Assembly (NCBI GenBank): GCA_028288025.1
Contig: JAQBOM010000008.1
Span: 223,500-287,499, forward strand
Source of the DNA: Mucilaginibacter sp.
GTDB taxonomy: Bacteria; Bacteroidota; Bacteroidia; Sphingobacteriales; Sphingobacteriaceae
Reading direction: 5' to 3'
DNA: 64,000 bases
Under the pieces are notes generated by a model, which saw only the letters and a program-made list of their open reading frames with translations, did no database searches and was not told the origin of the DNA. The position numbers and the translations under genes were made by a program. This document shows, piece by piece, positions 46,498-54,921 of the stretch (its first letter is position 1; each line of letters opens with the position of its first letter).

Positions 46498-47175
46498 TCA
46501 CAGGCTACTAACACTATCCAGTTGATAAGAATAAGCTACCCAATGGTCGTGATGGGCAAGGGAAACCGGGATATTAATTTCCTCAGCTCCGTTTACCAGG
46601 ATAGGGCAATCATCGGAATTTTTGTTTATTTGCAACCTGTGGAGCGGAAACTCGTTTTGTAGCTTTTCCAGTAAAAACGATCTTACTTCTGCAGACTGGC
46701 TATTAGAATCCGTGTCATCGATCCGTTTTATACCCCAGCCGGTACTTTCAAAGTTATTATCCCGGCTGACCACCGAAAAAATAAAGTCGGAATTCACTAT
46801 TGACCTCGAATAAAGTGCTTCCAAACCAACTGTTACAATGCTTTTGAAAGCAGGGTGTTTATCAAACCCGATGCCTTCTAAAACGAAGATCGAAGGGTTC
46901 ATTATCTGGCTTTCAGCAGGTATTTCAAGTTGAGTAACAATGCACTTTGTAGGTGAAAAAACCAATCCGGGTTTGTTTCTTTGCAGGAATTTATAAGCGG
47001 ATTCTTTTATGGACCATAACAGCCAGACAAAGTTTTCGAAAGTTATATCGGTTTGATATTGGTTGTAAAGGATACTTTCGGAAACGGCAAGAATCTTTGA
47101 ATAAAACCGTTGCTGCTTTGTGCGGGTGATATCTATAGCATTTAACGATACAATGTCGTTACCCGTGCTGTTCAT
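46498..47175 (-). CDS. 4-prime-phosphopantetheinyl transferase
   Basis: A 225-aa enzyme that activates carrier proteins by transferring the CoA phosphopantetheine arm to serine. Visible: an N-terminal GNDIVSLNAIDI like AcpS (Mg-binding Asp), and WLLWSIKESAYKF with the catalytic Glu/Lys. The C-terminus ends in an SLAHHDHWVAYSY strand. It is the last gene of a block that starts with the enoyl reductase at 49979 and overlaps the ACP gene by 17 bp, so it probably primes the two cluster ACPs. Confidence 0.85.
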   Translation of the reverse strand: MNSTGNDIVSLNAIDITRTKQQRFYSKILAVSESILYNQYQTDITFENFVWLLWSIKESAYKFLQRNKPGLVFSPTKCIVTQLEIPAESQIMNPSIFVLEGIGFDKHPAFKSIVTVGLEALYSRSIVNSDFIFSVVSRDNNFESTGWGIKRIDDTDSNSQSAEVRSFLLEKLQNEFPLHRLQINKNSDDCPILVNGAEEINIPVSLAHHDHWVAYSYQLDSVSSL

Positions 47176-47428
47176 TTTTTTCCTTTATTTTCTCGCTGAT
47201 CACGTCGATGCAGGTCCCTACATTCACCATTTTATCAGCGGAATCGTAATCTATTTCAATATCGTATTTGGCTTCCGCATCGATAATGATATCTACCAGG
47301 TTAGCCGAATTGATTTTTAAATCTTTTATCAGGTCGGTGTTGTCATCAATACCGGCCAGCATTTCTTTATTCGTAGTATAGGGAGCAATTACCTTTTTAA
47401 GTTCGTTTAAAATTTCTTGTTTCGTCAT
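47159..47428 (-). CDS. Acyl carrier protein (cluster ACP 1)
   Basis: An 89-aa acidic four-helix carrier. The phosphopantetheine serine lies in LKINSANLVDII (near residue 41), a variant of the usual D-S-L motif with Asn before Ser. It carries growing acyl chains for the adjacent ketosynthase, dehydratase and reductase. It sits between the ketosynthase and transferase genes, 1 bp from the ketosynthase. Confidence 0.88.
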   Translation of the reverse strand: MTKQEILNELKKVIAPYTTNKEMLAGIDDNTDLIKDLKINSANLVDIIIDAEAKYDIEIDYDSADKMVNVGTCIDVISEKIKEKNEQHG

Positions 47429-47429
47429 T

Positions 47430-48701
47430 TCAGTTAGTAAATTTTGAAAAAATCAGACACGAATTAACGTCGCCGAAGCCAAAATTTGCTTTTGCTACAA
47501 CGTTAATGGGCCTGTTTATGTTTGAGGTTGGCAGTGAATTTAAGCTTATTAAATTTGTTATTTCGGGATTCGGGTCTTCCAGGTTAACATTCGGGTGGAC
47601 AAACTGGTGCACAATTTGCAATATCGACGCCACAGATTCTATCGAACCGGCAGCACTCAGGCAATGGCCGATCATCGACTTGAGCGAGTTGGTTAAAGGG
47701 AAGCCCTCACCGCTTCGCCCTATGGCGTTTATCCAGTTTTGAATTTCCTGCCTGTCGGCAATAGTCGCAGTTAAATGGCCGCTTATTAAATCAATATCAT
47801 TGCCGGTAATGCCGGAGTTAGTCATGGCCTCCTGTATACAACGGACAACTCCAGCAGAATTTGCGGCAGTCATGGACCCTCCGCCGCGCTGCCCGCCGGA
47901 ATTGGATGAGCCGCCCAAAACCTCGGCATAAATTTTCGCTCCGCGCTGCAGCGCGAAATCAAGATCTTCTAACACTAAAGCTGCAGCACCGGAGCCGGGA
48001 ACAAACCCGCCGGCTGATGCGCTCATCGGACGTGAGGCTTGTTCGGGACGGTCGTTAAATTTCCGGGATAGCACCCGCATGGAGTCGAAGGTGCCATATA
48101 CATATGGGTCGACGTGTTCACAACTGCCAGTAACCATTCGTTTGGCATAACCATCTTTTATATACTCATAGCCCATCAAAATAGCCTGGGTGCCGGTTGC
48201 GCAGGCAGAAGAATTGGTAACCACCTTATTTCCCAAACCCAGCCTGCCGGTAATATAAGATGTTACGCCGCTGTTCATGGTTTGTTCTATTACCCGCGAG
48301 CCTAGTTTTTTGGCTTCTTTATTATCAACCCTGCTGATTACATTTTTCATGGCTTCGGTATCCGGAGCGCTATTGCCAAAAACACAGCCGGTTTCCCAGC
48401 GTGGCTCGTCACAATCATACGCATTGCCGGCATCTGCCCAGGCATCCATTGCGGCCATCAGCCCATAGCCGATGTTTGTTCCCTTTAATCCATAAAAAGT
48501 AACATCCGAAATGTAGTCCTTCAGTTTCTCCCATTCAAATGGGGGTATCCCGGCTACCTGGCAGCTTAAATTCAACTCCCGGTAAAGCGGTATAAACTTT
48601 ATTCCTGATAGTCCGTTTTGTATAGCGTTTAAAAAAGCCGGTACACCCACACCATTAGGCGATACAACGCCCAAGCCTGTCACAACAACACGATTACTCA
48701 T
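47430..48701 (-). CDS. Beta-ketoacyl-ACP synthase (FabF-type)
   Basis: A 423-aa condensing enzyme. The nucleophile Cys is in NSSACATGTQ (near 165). The two His residues are in ISGHLTAT (an unusual form of the HGTGT motif) and MIGHCLSAAGSIE. The C-terminus has NFGFGDVNSCLIF. The catalytic triad is therefore complete. Forms an elongation set with ACP 1, the dehydratase and the enoyl reductase. Overlaps the dehydratase gene by 8 bp. Confidence 0.92.
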   Translation of the reverse strand: MSNRVVVTGLGVVSPNGVGVPAFLNAIQNGLSGIKFIPLYRELNLSCQVAGIPPFEWEKLKDYISDVTFYGLKGTNIGYGLMAAMDAWADAGNAYDCDEPRWETGCVFGNSAPDTEAMKNVISRVDNKEAKKLGSRVIEQTMNSGVTSYITGRLGLGNKVVTNSSACATGTQAILMGYEYIKDGYAKRMVTGSCEHVDPYVYGTFDSMRVLSRKFNDRPEQASRPMSASAGGFVPGSGAAALVLEDLDFALQRGAKIYAEVLGGSSNSGGQRGGGSMTAANSAGVVRCIQEAMTNSGITGNDIDLISGHLTATIADRQEIQNWINAIGRSGEGFPLTNSLKSMIGHCLSAAGSIESVASILQIVHQFVHPNVNLEDPNPEITNLISLNSLPTSNINRPINVVAKANFGFGDVNSCLIFSKFTN

Positions 48702-49155
48702 TTTTTAACTCAACTTTTTTAATTATCCCGGCAAAAAACCCTTTGGCGACTAATTCGCCCGAGCTATTAAGCATCTCGACATAGCATTTTAACTTACCAA
48801 AGCGAAAATATTGTTTTTTTGATATAACAGTAACTTTTTCGCCAGGGAGCACCATTTTATGAAACGAAACCTCGGTTGAGGTGAGCAGCGGAAAATTATT
48901 TCCGGCCCTGATGCTGTTTTCATCCTCACTTTTCATTAAAAAAAGGCCTAAAACTACCAGGCCTATTTGTGCCATAATTTCGGTTACAATTACACCCGGT
49001 GTTACCGGGTTGCCGACAAAATGATCCCGGTAAAAAAAAGCATCTTTTCTCAGGGTATAATCACCGACAACCTCGTTCTCAGTTAACGATGAAATATGAT
49101 CAACAAACCGGAAGGATGATTTATATGGCAAATAATTTAGAATGTCGTTGTCCAT
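48694..49155 (-). CDS. 3-hydroxyacyl-ACP dehydratase (FabZ/FabA-like hotdog)
   Basis: A 153-aa hotdog protein. The start FRFVDHISSL and the helix motif HFVGNPVTPGVIVTEIMAQIG keep the catalytic His and the Glu 14 residues later. The ATG at 49155 is used; the longer upstream frame overlaps the enoyl reductase end. Removes water from 3-hydroxyacyl-ACP in the block's elongation cycle. Confidence 0.9.
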   Translation of the reverse strand: MDNDILNYLPYKSSFRFVDHISSLTENEVVGDYTLRKDAFFYRDHFVGNPVTPGVIVTEIMAQIGLVVLGLFLMKSEDENSIRAGNNFPLLTSTEVSFHKMVLPGEKVTVISKKQYFRFGKLKCYVEMLNSSGELVAKGFFAGIIKKVELKNE

Positions 49156-49160
49156 TTTAT

Positions 49161-49979
49161 TTAGCTGCAATGCTCTCCGCCGTCTACGTGAATGATCGAT
49201 CCATTGATCCAATACGCCTCATCGGTGCAAAGTAAGTAAATAACGTTGGCTACGTCTGCAGGCTGGGTCATGCGGCCCATGGGATTCCTGGTTTTGGCAA
49301 TTTCTACCAGTTTTTCGCTGCCGGGTATTTTTCTTAACGACGATGTTTCAGTAATGCCCGCCTGTATCAGGTTGGTTTTTATCCCGAAAGGGCTAAATTC
49401 AATAGCCATATACTTTGCCAAACTTTCAAGCGACGCTTTGGCGATAGACACAGCGGCGTAGCCTTCCCAATGCTTATGCGCGCCCTCGCTGGTTAAACCG
49501 ATTATCCGGGCATCATAATGAAAAAGGTTTTCATTTAATAAAGCCCGCGCCCAGTCAAGCAGGCTATTTGACATGGCGTATGTAGTATATTGAATGTCTT
49601 CAACTGAAAGCAAATTTGCCTCATCCTGGTGATTAGCTGTACCTGCTAATGGTTTCAAATTGCCCCGTGCAATAGAATGCAGCAACAATTTGACAACGGG
49701 TATTTTATTTCCGGCCGCTTCAATAAATTGTTTGATGAATGATTCACGGCCCGGGCCATCCAGGGCATTCAAATTGTATGGAAGAACAGCAACTTCGTTC
49801 GCGGCAGCTATTTTCGAAAACTTTTCAAGCAGCAATTTTTCAGTGATCGCAGTTTCACGGTAAAGCACAGCGATGTTCATCCCATGCTCAGCCAGTTTTT
49901 CAACCGCCGCAAAGCCAAAGCCGCTTGAGCCCCCCAGGATTATCGCCCATAAATCAGAAAATTGAACGTTTTTACTCAC
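49161..49979 (-). CDS. Enoyl-ACP reductase-like SDR (FabI type)
   Basis: A 272-aa SDR. Features of FabI rather than FabG: the LLLHSIARGNLKPL segment, and a Tyr-X6-Lys catalytic spacing in GYAAVSIAKASLES. The nucleotide loop is GGSSGFGFAAVEK. It would fully reduce the chain, which suits making a saturated alkyl precursor rather than a polyene. The start is a GTG (49979) with no nearby ATG. It is the first gene of its block, divergent from the DarA/DarB block. Confidence 0.85.
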   Translation of the reverse strand: MSKNVQFSDLWAIILGGSSGFGFAAVEKLAEHGMNIAVLYRETAITEKLLLEKFSKIAAANEVAVLPYNLNALDGPGRESFIKQFIEAAGNKIPVVKLLLHSIARGNLKPLAGTANHQDEANLLSVEDIQYTTYAMSNSLLDWARALLNENLFHYDARIIGLTSEGAHKHWEGYAAVSIAKASLESLAKYMAIEFSPFGIKTNLIQAGITETSSLRKIPGSEKLVEIAKTRNPMGRMTQPADVANVIYLLCTDEAYWINGSIIHVDGGEHCS

Positions 49980-50164
49980 AAATTGCTTTTTAGACTTTTA
50001 GTAGTACATCCTGTTTAAAGGTTGTTATAACATAAAAGTTTCATTGAAAAAATGATTGACCTCAAAGTAAGCAAATTATTTTTAATGTAGGCGATTAATA
50101 ACAATTAGCAGAATAGTATGTTACCCATGCTATGTACCGCGGAATTCATTATTAATTATTATAT

Positions 50165-50172
50165 TAAGTTTG
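50165..50172 (+). promoter_or_regulatory. -7 promoter element of the DarA/DarB block
   Basis: TAAGTTTG fits TAnnTTTG, 18 bp before the ATG at 50191. The 211-bp divergent region also contains a less perfect minus-strand candidate (TTACTTTG near 50060-50067). No -33 TTTG was found. Confidence 0.5.
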
Positions 50173-50190
50173 GCACAGTTTAAAGTTATC

Positions 50191-50694
50191 ATGCGATTAC
50201 AATTTATTTTCATATACGTCTTGATTGCGACTGTCAGTTCGGCAATAGCCAGAACGTCGCTTCAAAAATTTGATAAATCTGCTTTTTATACAGCAATGGC
50301 ATCTGGGGATATTGAAACCGTTAATAAAGAACTCGACGTTGTTTCGCAAGCGCCGATAAATGACAAGGAAGGCTATGAAGGCGCGCTGCTGATGAGAAAG
50401 GCCGGGTTGGTCAAGAAGCCAAAGGATAAATTGAGCTTCTTTAAAACAGGCCGTATTAAGTTAGAAACGGCGCTATTGGCGGACAACGGAAATATCGAAT
50501 TTTATTTTCTGCGCTTAGCTATCGAAGAACACGCGCCAAAAATTGTAAAATATAAAAAGGATATTCCCGGCGATAAATTACTTGTGATTAAGCACTTTAA
50601 AAGCCTGGCCTCGCCCGTTCAGCACGCCATACTTGATTATTGCAAAAATTCAAAAGTACTAAGCAAGGAAGATTTAACTTTACCGGGAGAATGA
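50191..50694 (+). CDS. Exported hypothetical protein of the pigment cluster
   Basis: A 167-aa protein with a signal peptide (about 1-20, ending SSAIA) and an all-helical mature part (FDKSAFYTAMASGDIETVNKE, then KTGRIKLETALLADNGNIEFYFLRLAIEEHAP). There is no lipobox. The ATG at 50191 is preferred to a TTG at 50170. It overlaps darA by 4 bp (ATGA), so it is translationally coupled and very likely part of the pathway, perhaps in transport or assembly in the periplasm. No family recognised. Confidence 0.78.
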   Translation: MRLQFIFIYVLIATVSSAIARTSLQKFDKSAFYTAMASGDIETVNKELDVVSQAPINDKEGYEGALLMRKAGLVKKPKDKLSFFKTGRIKLETALLADNGNIEFYFLRLAIEEHAPKIVKYKKDIPGDKLLVIKHFKSLASPVQHAILDYCKNSKVLSKEDLTLPGE

Positions 50695-51590
50695 ATAAAA
50701 AGGTTTTAGCTATTTATTATACCCAGTCGGGGCAATTAGGGGAGATTATTGATTCATTTACAGCCCCGCTGATTGCAGCGGGTGCAAGTGTTGAAAAAGT
50801 ATTGATCAAACCAATAGTCGATTTTACGTTTCCGTGGACCGGCAAGCGTTTTTTTTCGGTAATGCCCGATTGTGTGCTGGGCGTGCCAACCGAGCTGGAG
50901 CCTATTGTTTTGAAGGAAGCCGCCTACGACCTTATTATCCTCGGCTACCAACCCTGGTTTTTGTCGCCGAGTATTCCGTCAAACTCTTTACTTAACCTCC
51001 CGGAGTTTAAGGCGGTACTGAAAGATACACCGGTTATTACTATCAGCGCGGCGCGTAATATGTGGTTAAACGCCTATGACCGGATCAGAAAGAGTCTTAA
51101 AGCAGCGGGTGCCAATCTGGTTGGGAATATCGCATTAATTGACAAACACCCCAACCCGGTAAGCTTTGTCACTATTTTTTACTGGATGCTTTCGGGAAAA
51201 AAGGAAAAATACCTGAATATCTTTCCCAAACCAGGGGTAGCGGAAGAGGATATAGCCAATACGGGCATATTCGGGTCGATTGTAGTACCTCGCCTTGTGA
51301 GCGGAAAGTGGGAGGGTATGCAGGATGAACTGTTGGACAACGGTGCCGTTGAGATCAATTATAATTTGTTATTTATTGAAGGGAAAGCGAAATTTATATT
51401 TGCAGCGTGGGCAAAATTTATCTCAAAAAGAAAAAACCAGGCACCCTGGCTTTCGGCATTTAAGTATTATCTGTTTATTGCATTATTTTTGGGCGCGCCT
51501 GTGCTTTTAACGCTGGATGCCATTTTTTTAAAACCATTTTCATCAAAACGAATTAACGCTAAAAAACAAAACTATTTACAAGTAAATTAA
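50691..51590 (+). CDS. darA: Dialkylresorcinol condensing enzyme DarA
   Basis: A 299-aa protein with a flavodoxin/NAD(P)H-oxidoreductase-like N-terminus (VLAIYYTQSGQLGEIID), ILGYQPWFLSPSIP, TISAARNMWLNAY and GANLVGNIALIDKHPN, ending with a membrane segment near residues 268-284. This matches DarA, which with DarB joins two fatty-acid-derived units into the resorcinol ring of dialkylresorcinols and flexirubins. It is immediately followed by darB. Confidence 0.9.
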   Translation: MNKKVLAIYYTQSGQLGEIIDSFTAPLIAAGASVEKVLIKPIVDFTFPWTGKRFFSVMPDCVLGVPTELEPIVLKEAAYDLIILGYQPWFLSPSIPSNSLLNLPEFKAVLKDTPVITISAARNMWLNAYDRIRKSLKAAGANLVGNIALIDKHPNPVSFVTIFYWMLSGKKEKYLNIFPKPGVAEEDIANTGIFGSIVVPRLVSGKWEGMQDELLDNGAVEINYNLLFIEGKAKFIFAAWAKFISKRKNQAPWLSAFKYYLFIALFLGAPVLLTLDAIFLKPFSSKRINAKKQNYLQVN

Positions 51591-51594
51591 CACT

Positions 51595-52743
51595 ATGTCT
51601 GTGAACCAGGTTTATATTAATTCCACTTCTGCTTTTTTTCCAAACGGCCCTGTTTCGAACGACGAAATGGAGTCATACCTGGGTTATATCGATAACCGGC
51701 CCTCTAAATCAAAAAAGATAGTTCTCCGTAATAACGGCATCATCAATCGTTATTATGCGCTGGATAAGAATGGTAAAGCCACACATACAAATGCGCAAAT
51801 GACCGCTTTGGCTGTTAAGGAACTGTTTAAGGATGATCCTGAAAAATTAAAAGAAATTGAATTGCTTTCCTGTGGCACATCATCACCCGACCAGATGATG
51901 CCGAGCCACGGCGTGATGACGCATGGCTGGTTGCCCGAGGCAGAAGCTATCGAGGTTGTTTCGCCGGCTGGCGTATGCTGCGCGGGAATGCACGCCATAA
52001 AATATGCCTACCTGGCCATAAAGGCCGGAGAGGTAAAGCTGGCTGTTGCCACCGGTTCTGAAAGGTTTTCGGGCTTGCTGGTTTCGGATGTATTTGAAGA
52101 GGAAGCGCAAAAGTTAAAGGAGATGGAGGAAAACCCCTTCATTGCTTTTCAAAAGGACTTTTTAAGATGGATGCTGTCTGACGGTGCCTCAGCTTTTTTA
52201 ATGTCGGATAAGCCAAATGAAACAGGCCTTAGCCTTCGCCTCGACTGGATAGAGGGGGTTTCATACGCCAACGAGATGGATACCTGTATGTACATGGGCG
52301 GCGAGAAAATGGAAGACGGCACACTCAAAGGTTTCATGGATTATACGCCCGAGGAGATCATGACCCAATCCATTTTCAGCGTAAAGCAGGATATTACCCT
52401 GTTAAGCAACAATATTGTAGACCTTGGCGGGAAAAAAATAAAGGAAATATTTGATAAAAAGGGACTCACCAGTACCGATATCGATTATTTTTTACCGCAT
52501 ATATCAAGCGATTTTTTCAAAAGCAAGATATATGACCTGGTGGAATTATACGGCGGCGGTATTCCTTACGAGAAATGGTTTATCAATTTATATACTGTTG
52601 GTAATGTTGGCGCTGCTTCGGTTTACCTGATGATAAATGAGTTGTTTAACAGCGGACGATTAAAAAAGGGCGAAAAAATTCTTTTGCTGGTTCCCGAAAG
52701 CGCGCGGTTCTCGTATATGTATGCGATGCTGACAGTAGTATAA
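51595..52743 (+). CDS. darB: Beta-ketoacyl-ACP synthase III-type enzyme DarB
   Basis: A 382-aa KASIII-fold condensing enzyme. The active-site Cys is in SPAGVCCAGMHAI (near 123), the His in YFLPHISSDF, and the Asn in LYTVGNVGAAS. DarB starts formation of the dialkylresorcinol from beta-ketoacyl and acyl thioesters. It is 4 bp after darA. The length exceeds FabH (about 315 aa), as usual for DarB. Confidence 0.92.
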   Translation: MSVNQVYINSTSAFFPNGPVSNDEMESYLGYIDNRPSKSKKIVLRNNGIINRYYALDKNGKATHTNAQMTALAVKELFKDDPEKLKEIELLSCGTSSPDQMMPSHGVMTHGWLPEAEAIEVVSPAGVCCAGMHAIKYAYLAIKAGEVKLAVATGSERFSGLLVSDVFEEEAQKLKEMEENPFIAFQKDFLRWMLSDGASAFLMSDKPNETGLSLRLDWIEGVSYANEMDTCMYMGGEKMEDGTLKGFMDYTPEEIMTQSIFSVKQDITLLSNNIVDLGGKKIKEIFDKKGLTSTDIDYFLPHISSDFFKSKIYDLVELYGGGIPYEKWFINLYTVGNVGAASVYLMINELFNSGRLKKGEKILLLVPESARFSYMYAMLTVV

Positions 52744-52758
52744 TAAATCAATTGTGAT

Positions 52759-53166
52759 ATGAAGAAGGAAAATGTGCCGCAGGATCTGAGCTCGCTCGGA
52801 AAGATCACAAAAGAAGTATGCTATGCCACCGATAGTTCGGGAAAGTATGTAAAAGAATTAAGCGCAGGATGGGAAGTTAAAATAAACGCTTTGGATGTGG
52901 CCTGGGACGATATCAAGGGACGGATAGCCAGGGCAAAGGAGCAGGTTTTAAACAAAGTGGCCAGCCCGTTGCTATTCTTTATGGAATATCGCCTGATGGA
53001 CATTAGTATATTATCCGACTATACCGGTTTTTGGAAGTGGCAGATCAAAAGGCATTTGAAACCTGACGTTTTTAATAACCTGCCGGAAAAGAAATTAAAA
53101 AAATATGCTGAAGCATTCAATGTTACCATTGAAGATTTAAAGACCATGACTGTACATGAAGATTGA
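52759..53166 (+). CDS. Hypothetical protein with an XRE-like C-terminal half
   Basis: A 135-aa soluble protein. The first 65 residues are of unknown fold. From about residue 75, DISILSDYTGFWKWQIKRHL and LPEKKLKKYAEAFNVTIEDL follow the length and hydrophobic spacing of a Cro/C1 helix-turn-helix domain. It overlaps the BtrH-like gene by 11 bp. It could be a cluster-specific regulator or a structural partner. Assignment is tentative. Confidence 0.7.
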   Translation: MKKENVPQDLSSLGKITKEVCYATDSSGKYVKELSAGWEVKINALDVAWDDIKGRIARAKEQVLNKVASPLLFFMEYRLMDISILSDYTGFWKWQIKRHLKPDVFNNLPEKKLKKYAEAFNVTIEDLKTMTVHED

Positions 53167-54169
53167 TTTTCAGCACGTCCAGTCGGCGCATTGTGAATCG
53201 GGCGTTACAAGCAGCTTATTACGGAAAAACTCAGGCAACAAAATAACCGAGCCCCTGGCTTTTGGCATTGGGGCAGGGTTGTTTTTCGTGTATGTCCCGC
53301 TCATTAAAATAAACAACGGCCCGGCAATTGCTTTTCGCACCTTTCCGGGATTGATCTTTAAACGGACCTGCGAGGCATTGGGCATCCCGGTTATCCGTAA
53401 AAAATTCAGCTCAAAGGAGCAAGCTGAGGCTTTTTTAGTGGAACGCCTGAATGAAGGCACGCCGGTGGGCTGCCAGGTGGGGGTTTATTATCTTTCCTAT
53501 TTTCCAAAAGAGTATCGCTTTCACTTTAATGCGCATAACTTAATTGTTTATGGTAAAGAGGAAGATAATTTCCTTATCAGCGATCCGGTGATGGAAAATG
53601 CCACCATGTTAACCACGTATGAACTGGAACGGGTACGTTTCGCGAAAGGCGCCCTGGCACCGCGTGGCCAATTGTATTATCCGCAAAACGATGGCGCCAT
53701 TACTGACGAACAGATAAAAAAAGCCATCATTAAAGGAATAAAGAAAAATGTACATATGATGCTGCAGATACCCGGCTGGTTTGCTGGCGTAGCAGGCATA
53801 AAACATACCGGGAAAAAAATAAAAATGTGGCGCGATAAGTTGGGGCTGCACAAAGCGGGTTTGTACCTGGCCCAACTGGTGCGGATGCAGGAAGAAATAG
53901 GAACGGGCGGAGGCGGGTTCCGGTATATCTACGCGGCTTTTTTGCAAGAAGCGGACGCGTATTTGCCCAATAACGGTTTGCTGGAGATATCGAACATATT
54001 TACCCAGTCAGGCGACCTTTGGCGAACCGCTGCCGTACAGGCTGCAGGGATATATAAAGGGCGCATAAGCAGCCAGGCGGATTTTAATATAATGGGCGAT
54101 TATCTGATCGAAATAGCCGAACTTGAAAAAAATGCCTTCAAGGCTTTGAAAGGAATAAAATGGCAGTAA
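53156..54169 (+). CDS. BtrH N-terminal domain protein, candidate acyl-ACP acyltransferase
   Basis: A 337-aa protein. The first part matches the BtrH N-terminal domain: HCESGVTSSLL near the start gives the candidate nucleophile Cys, FHFNAHNLIVYG a His, and FLISDPV an Asp, a papain-like arrangement. The C-terminal part is helical (DUF4872-like). BtrH moves an acyl group from an ACP onto an amine in butirosin synthesis. Here, an ACP-bound acyl chain onto a dialkylresorcinol hydroxyl is plausible (inference). It overlaps genes on both sides. Confidence 0.85.
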   Translation: MKIDFQHVQSAHCESGVTSSLLRKNSGNKITEPLAFGIGAGLFFVYVPLIKINNGPAIAFRTFPGLIFKRTCEALGIPVIRKKFSSKEQAEAFLVERLNEGTPVGCQVGVYYLSYFPKEYRFHFNAHNLIVYGKEEDNFLISDPVMENATMLTTYELERVRFAKGALAPRGQLYYPQNDGAITDEQIKKAIIKGIKKNVHMMLQIPGWFAGVAGIKHTGKKIKMWRDKLGLHKAGLYLAQLVRMQEEIGTGGGGFRYIYAAFLQEADAYLPNNGLLEISNIFTQSGDLWRTAAVQAAGIYKGRISSQADFNIMGDYLIEIAELEKNAFKALKGIKWQ

Positions 54170-54921
54170 CTACCCCGCTGGCAATTGAAGTGATAAATTT
54201 GGGTTTCCGTTACCCGGGCAACCCGGATGCGGCTTTTTCAAACCTTAATTTGAAAATTTCCAAAGGGGAGCGGTTTGGCCTATTCGGTCCGAATGGTGCC
54301 GGGAAGACCACGCTGATCAGCCTCATGACAGGTTTACTTTCTGCAGATGAAGGGCATGTCAAGTTGCTTGGCCGTGAGGTTGGTCAAAACAGTAATAAGG
54401 TCAACAGGCTGTTCGGTTTTGTTCCGCAGGATTTTTCTTTTTACCAGGAACTTAGCCCGGTTGAAAATTTGCAATTTTTTGGTGCATGGTCGGGCCTGGG
54501 CAGACGTACCATACGTAAACGTACTGAGGAATTACTGCACATATTGGGCCTGGAGGAAGTGAAGGATAAACAGGTGCAAAAGTTCTCGGGCGGGATGAAA
54601 CGGCGGGTAAACCTGGCCATCGGGGTTATTCATAACCCGGCCATATTGTTTTTGGATGAGCCGACCGTGGGTGTTGATGTGCAAACCAGGCATGCTATTA
54701 TTGACTACCTTCTGGAGCTAAATAAAAACGGCACCACGCTGGTATACACCTCGCACCAACTAAATGAGGCCGAAGGTTTATGTCGGCAAGTAGCGCTTAT
54801 CGACAATGAAACAATAATAGCAAGAGGCGATTTAAACCAGTTGCTTAAGCATTACCAGGAGGAAAGCCTGGAACATTTATTTTTACGGTTAACAGGCAAA
54901 CAATACAGGAATGATGTTTAA
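54160..54921 (+). CDS. ABC transporter ATP-binding protein of the pigment cluster
   Basis: A 253-aa ATPase with Walker A GPNGAGKTT (near 46), signature KFSGGMKRRV, Walker B ILFLDEPTVGVD, and switch His in TSHQLNEAE. It overlaps the permease gene by 11 bp and the BtrH-like gene by 10 bp. With the permease it probably exports the pigment or an intermediate towards the outer membrane. Confidence 0.93.
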   Translation: MAVTTPLAIEVINLGFRYPGNPDAAFSNLNLKISKGERFGLFGPNGAGKTTLISLMTGLLSADEGHVKLLGREVGQNSNKVNRLFGFVPQDFSFYQELSPVENLQFFGAWSGLGRRTIRKRTEELLHILGLEEVKDKQVQKFSGGMKRRVNLAIGVIHNPAILFLDEPTVGVDVQTRHAIIDYLLELNKNGTTLVYTSHQLNEAEGLCRQVALIDNETIIARGDLNQLLKHYQEESLEHLFLRLTGKQYRNDV

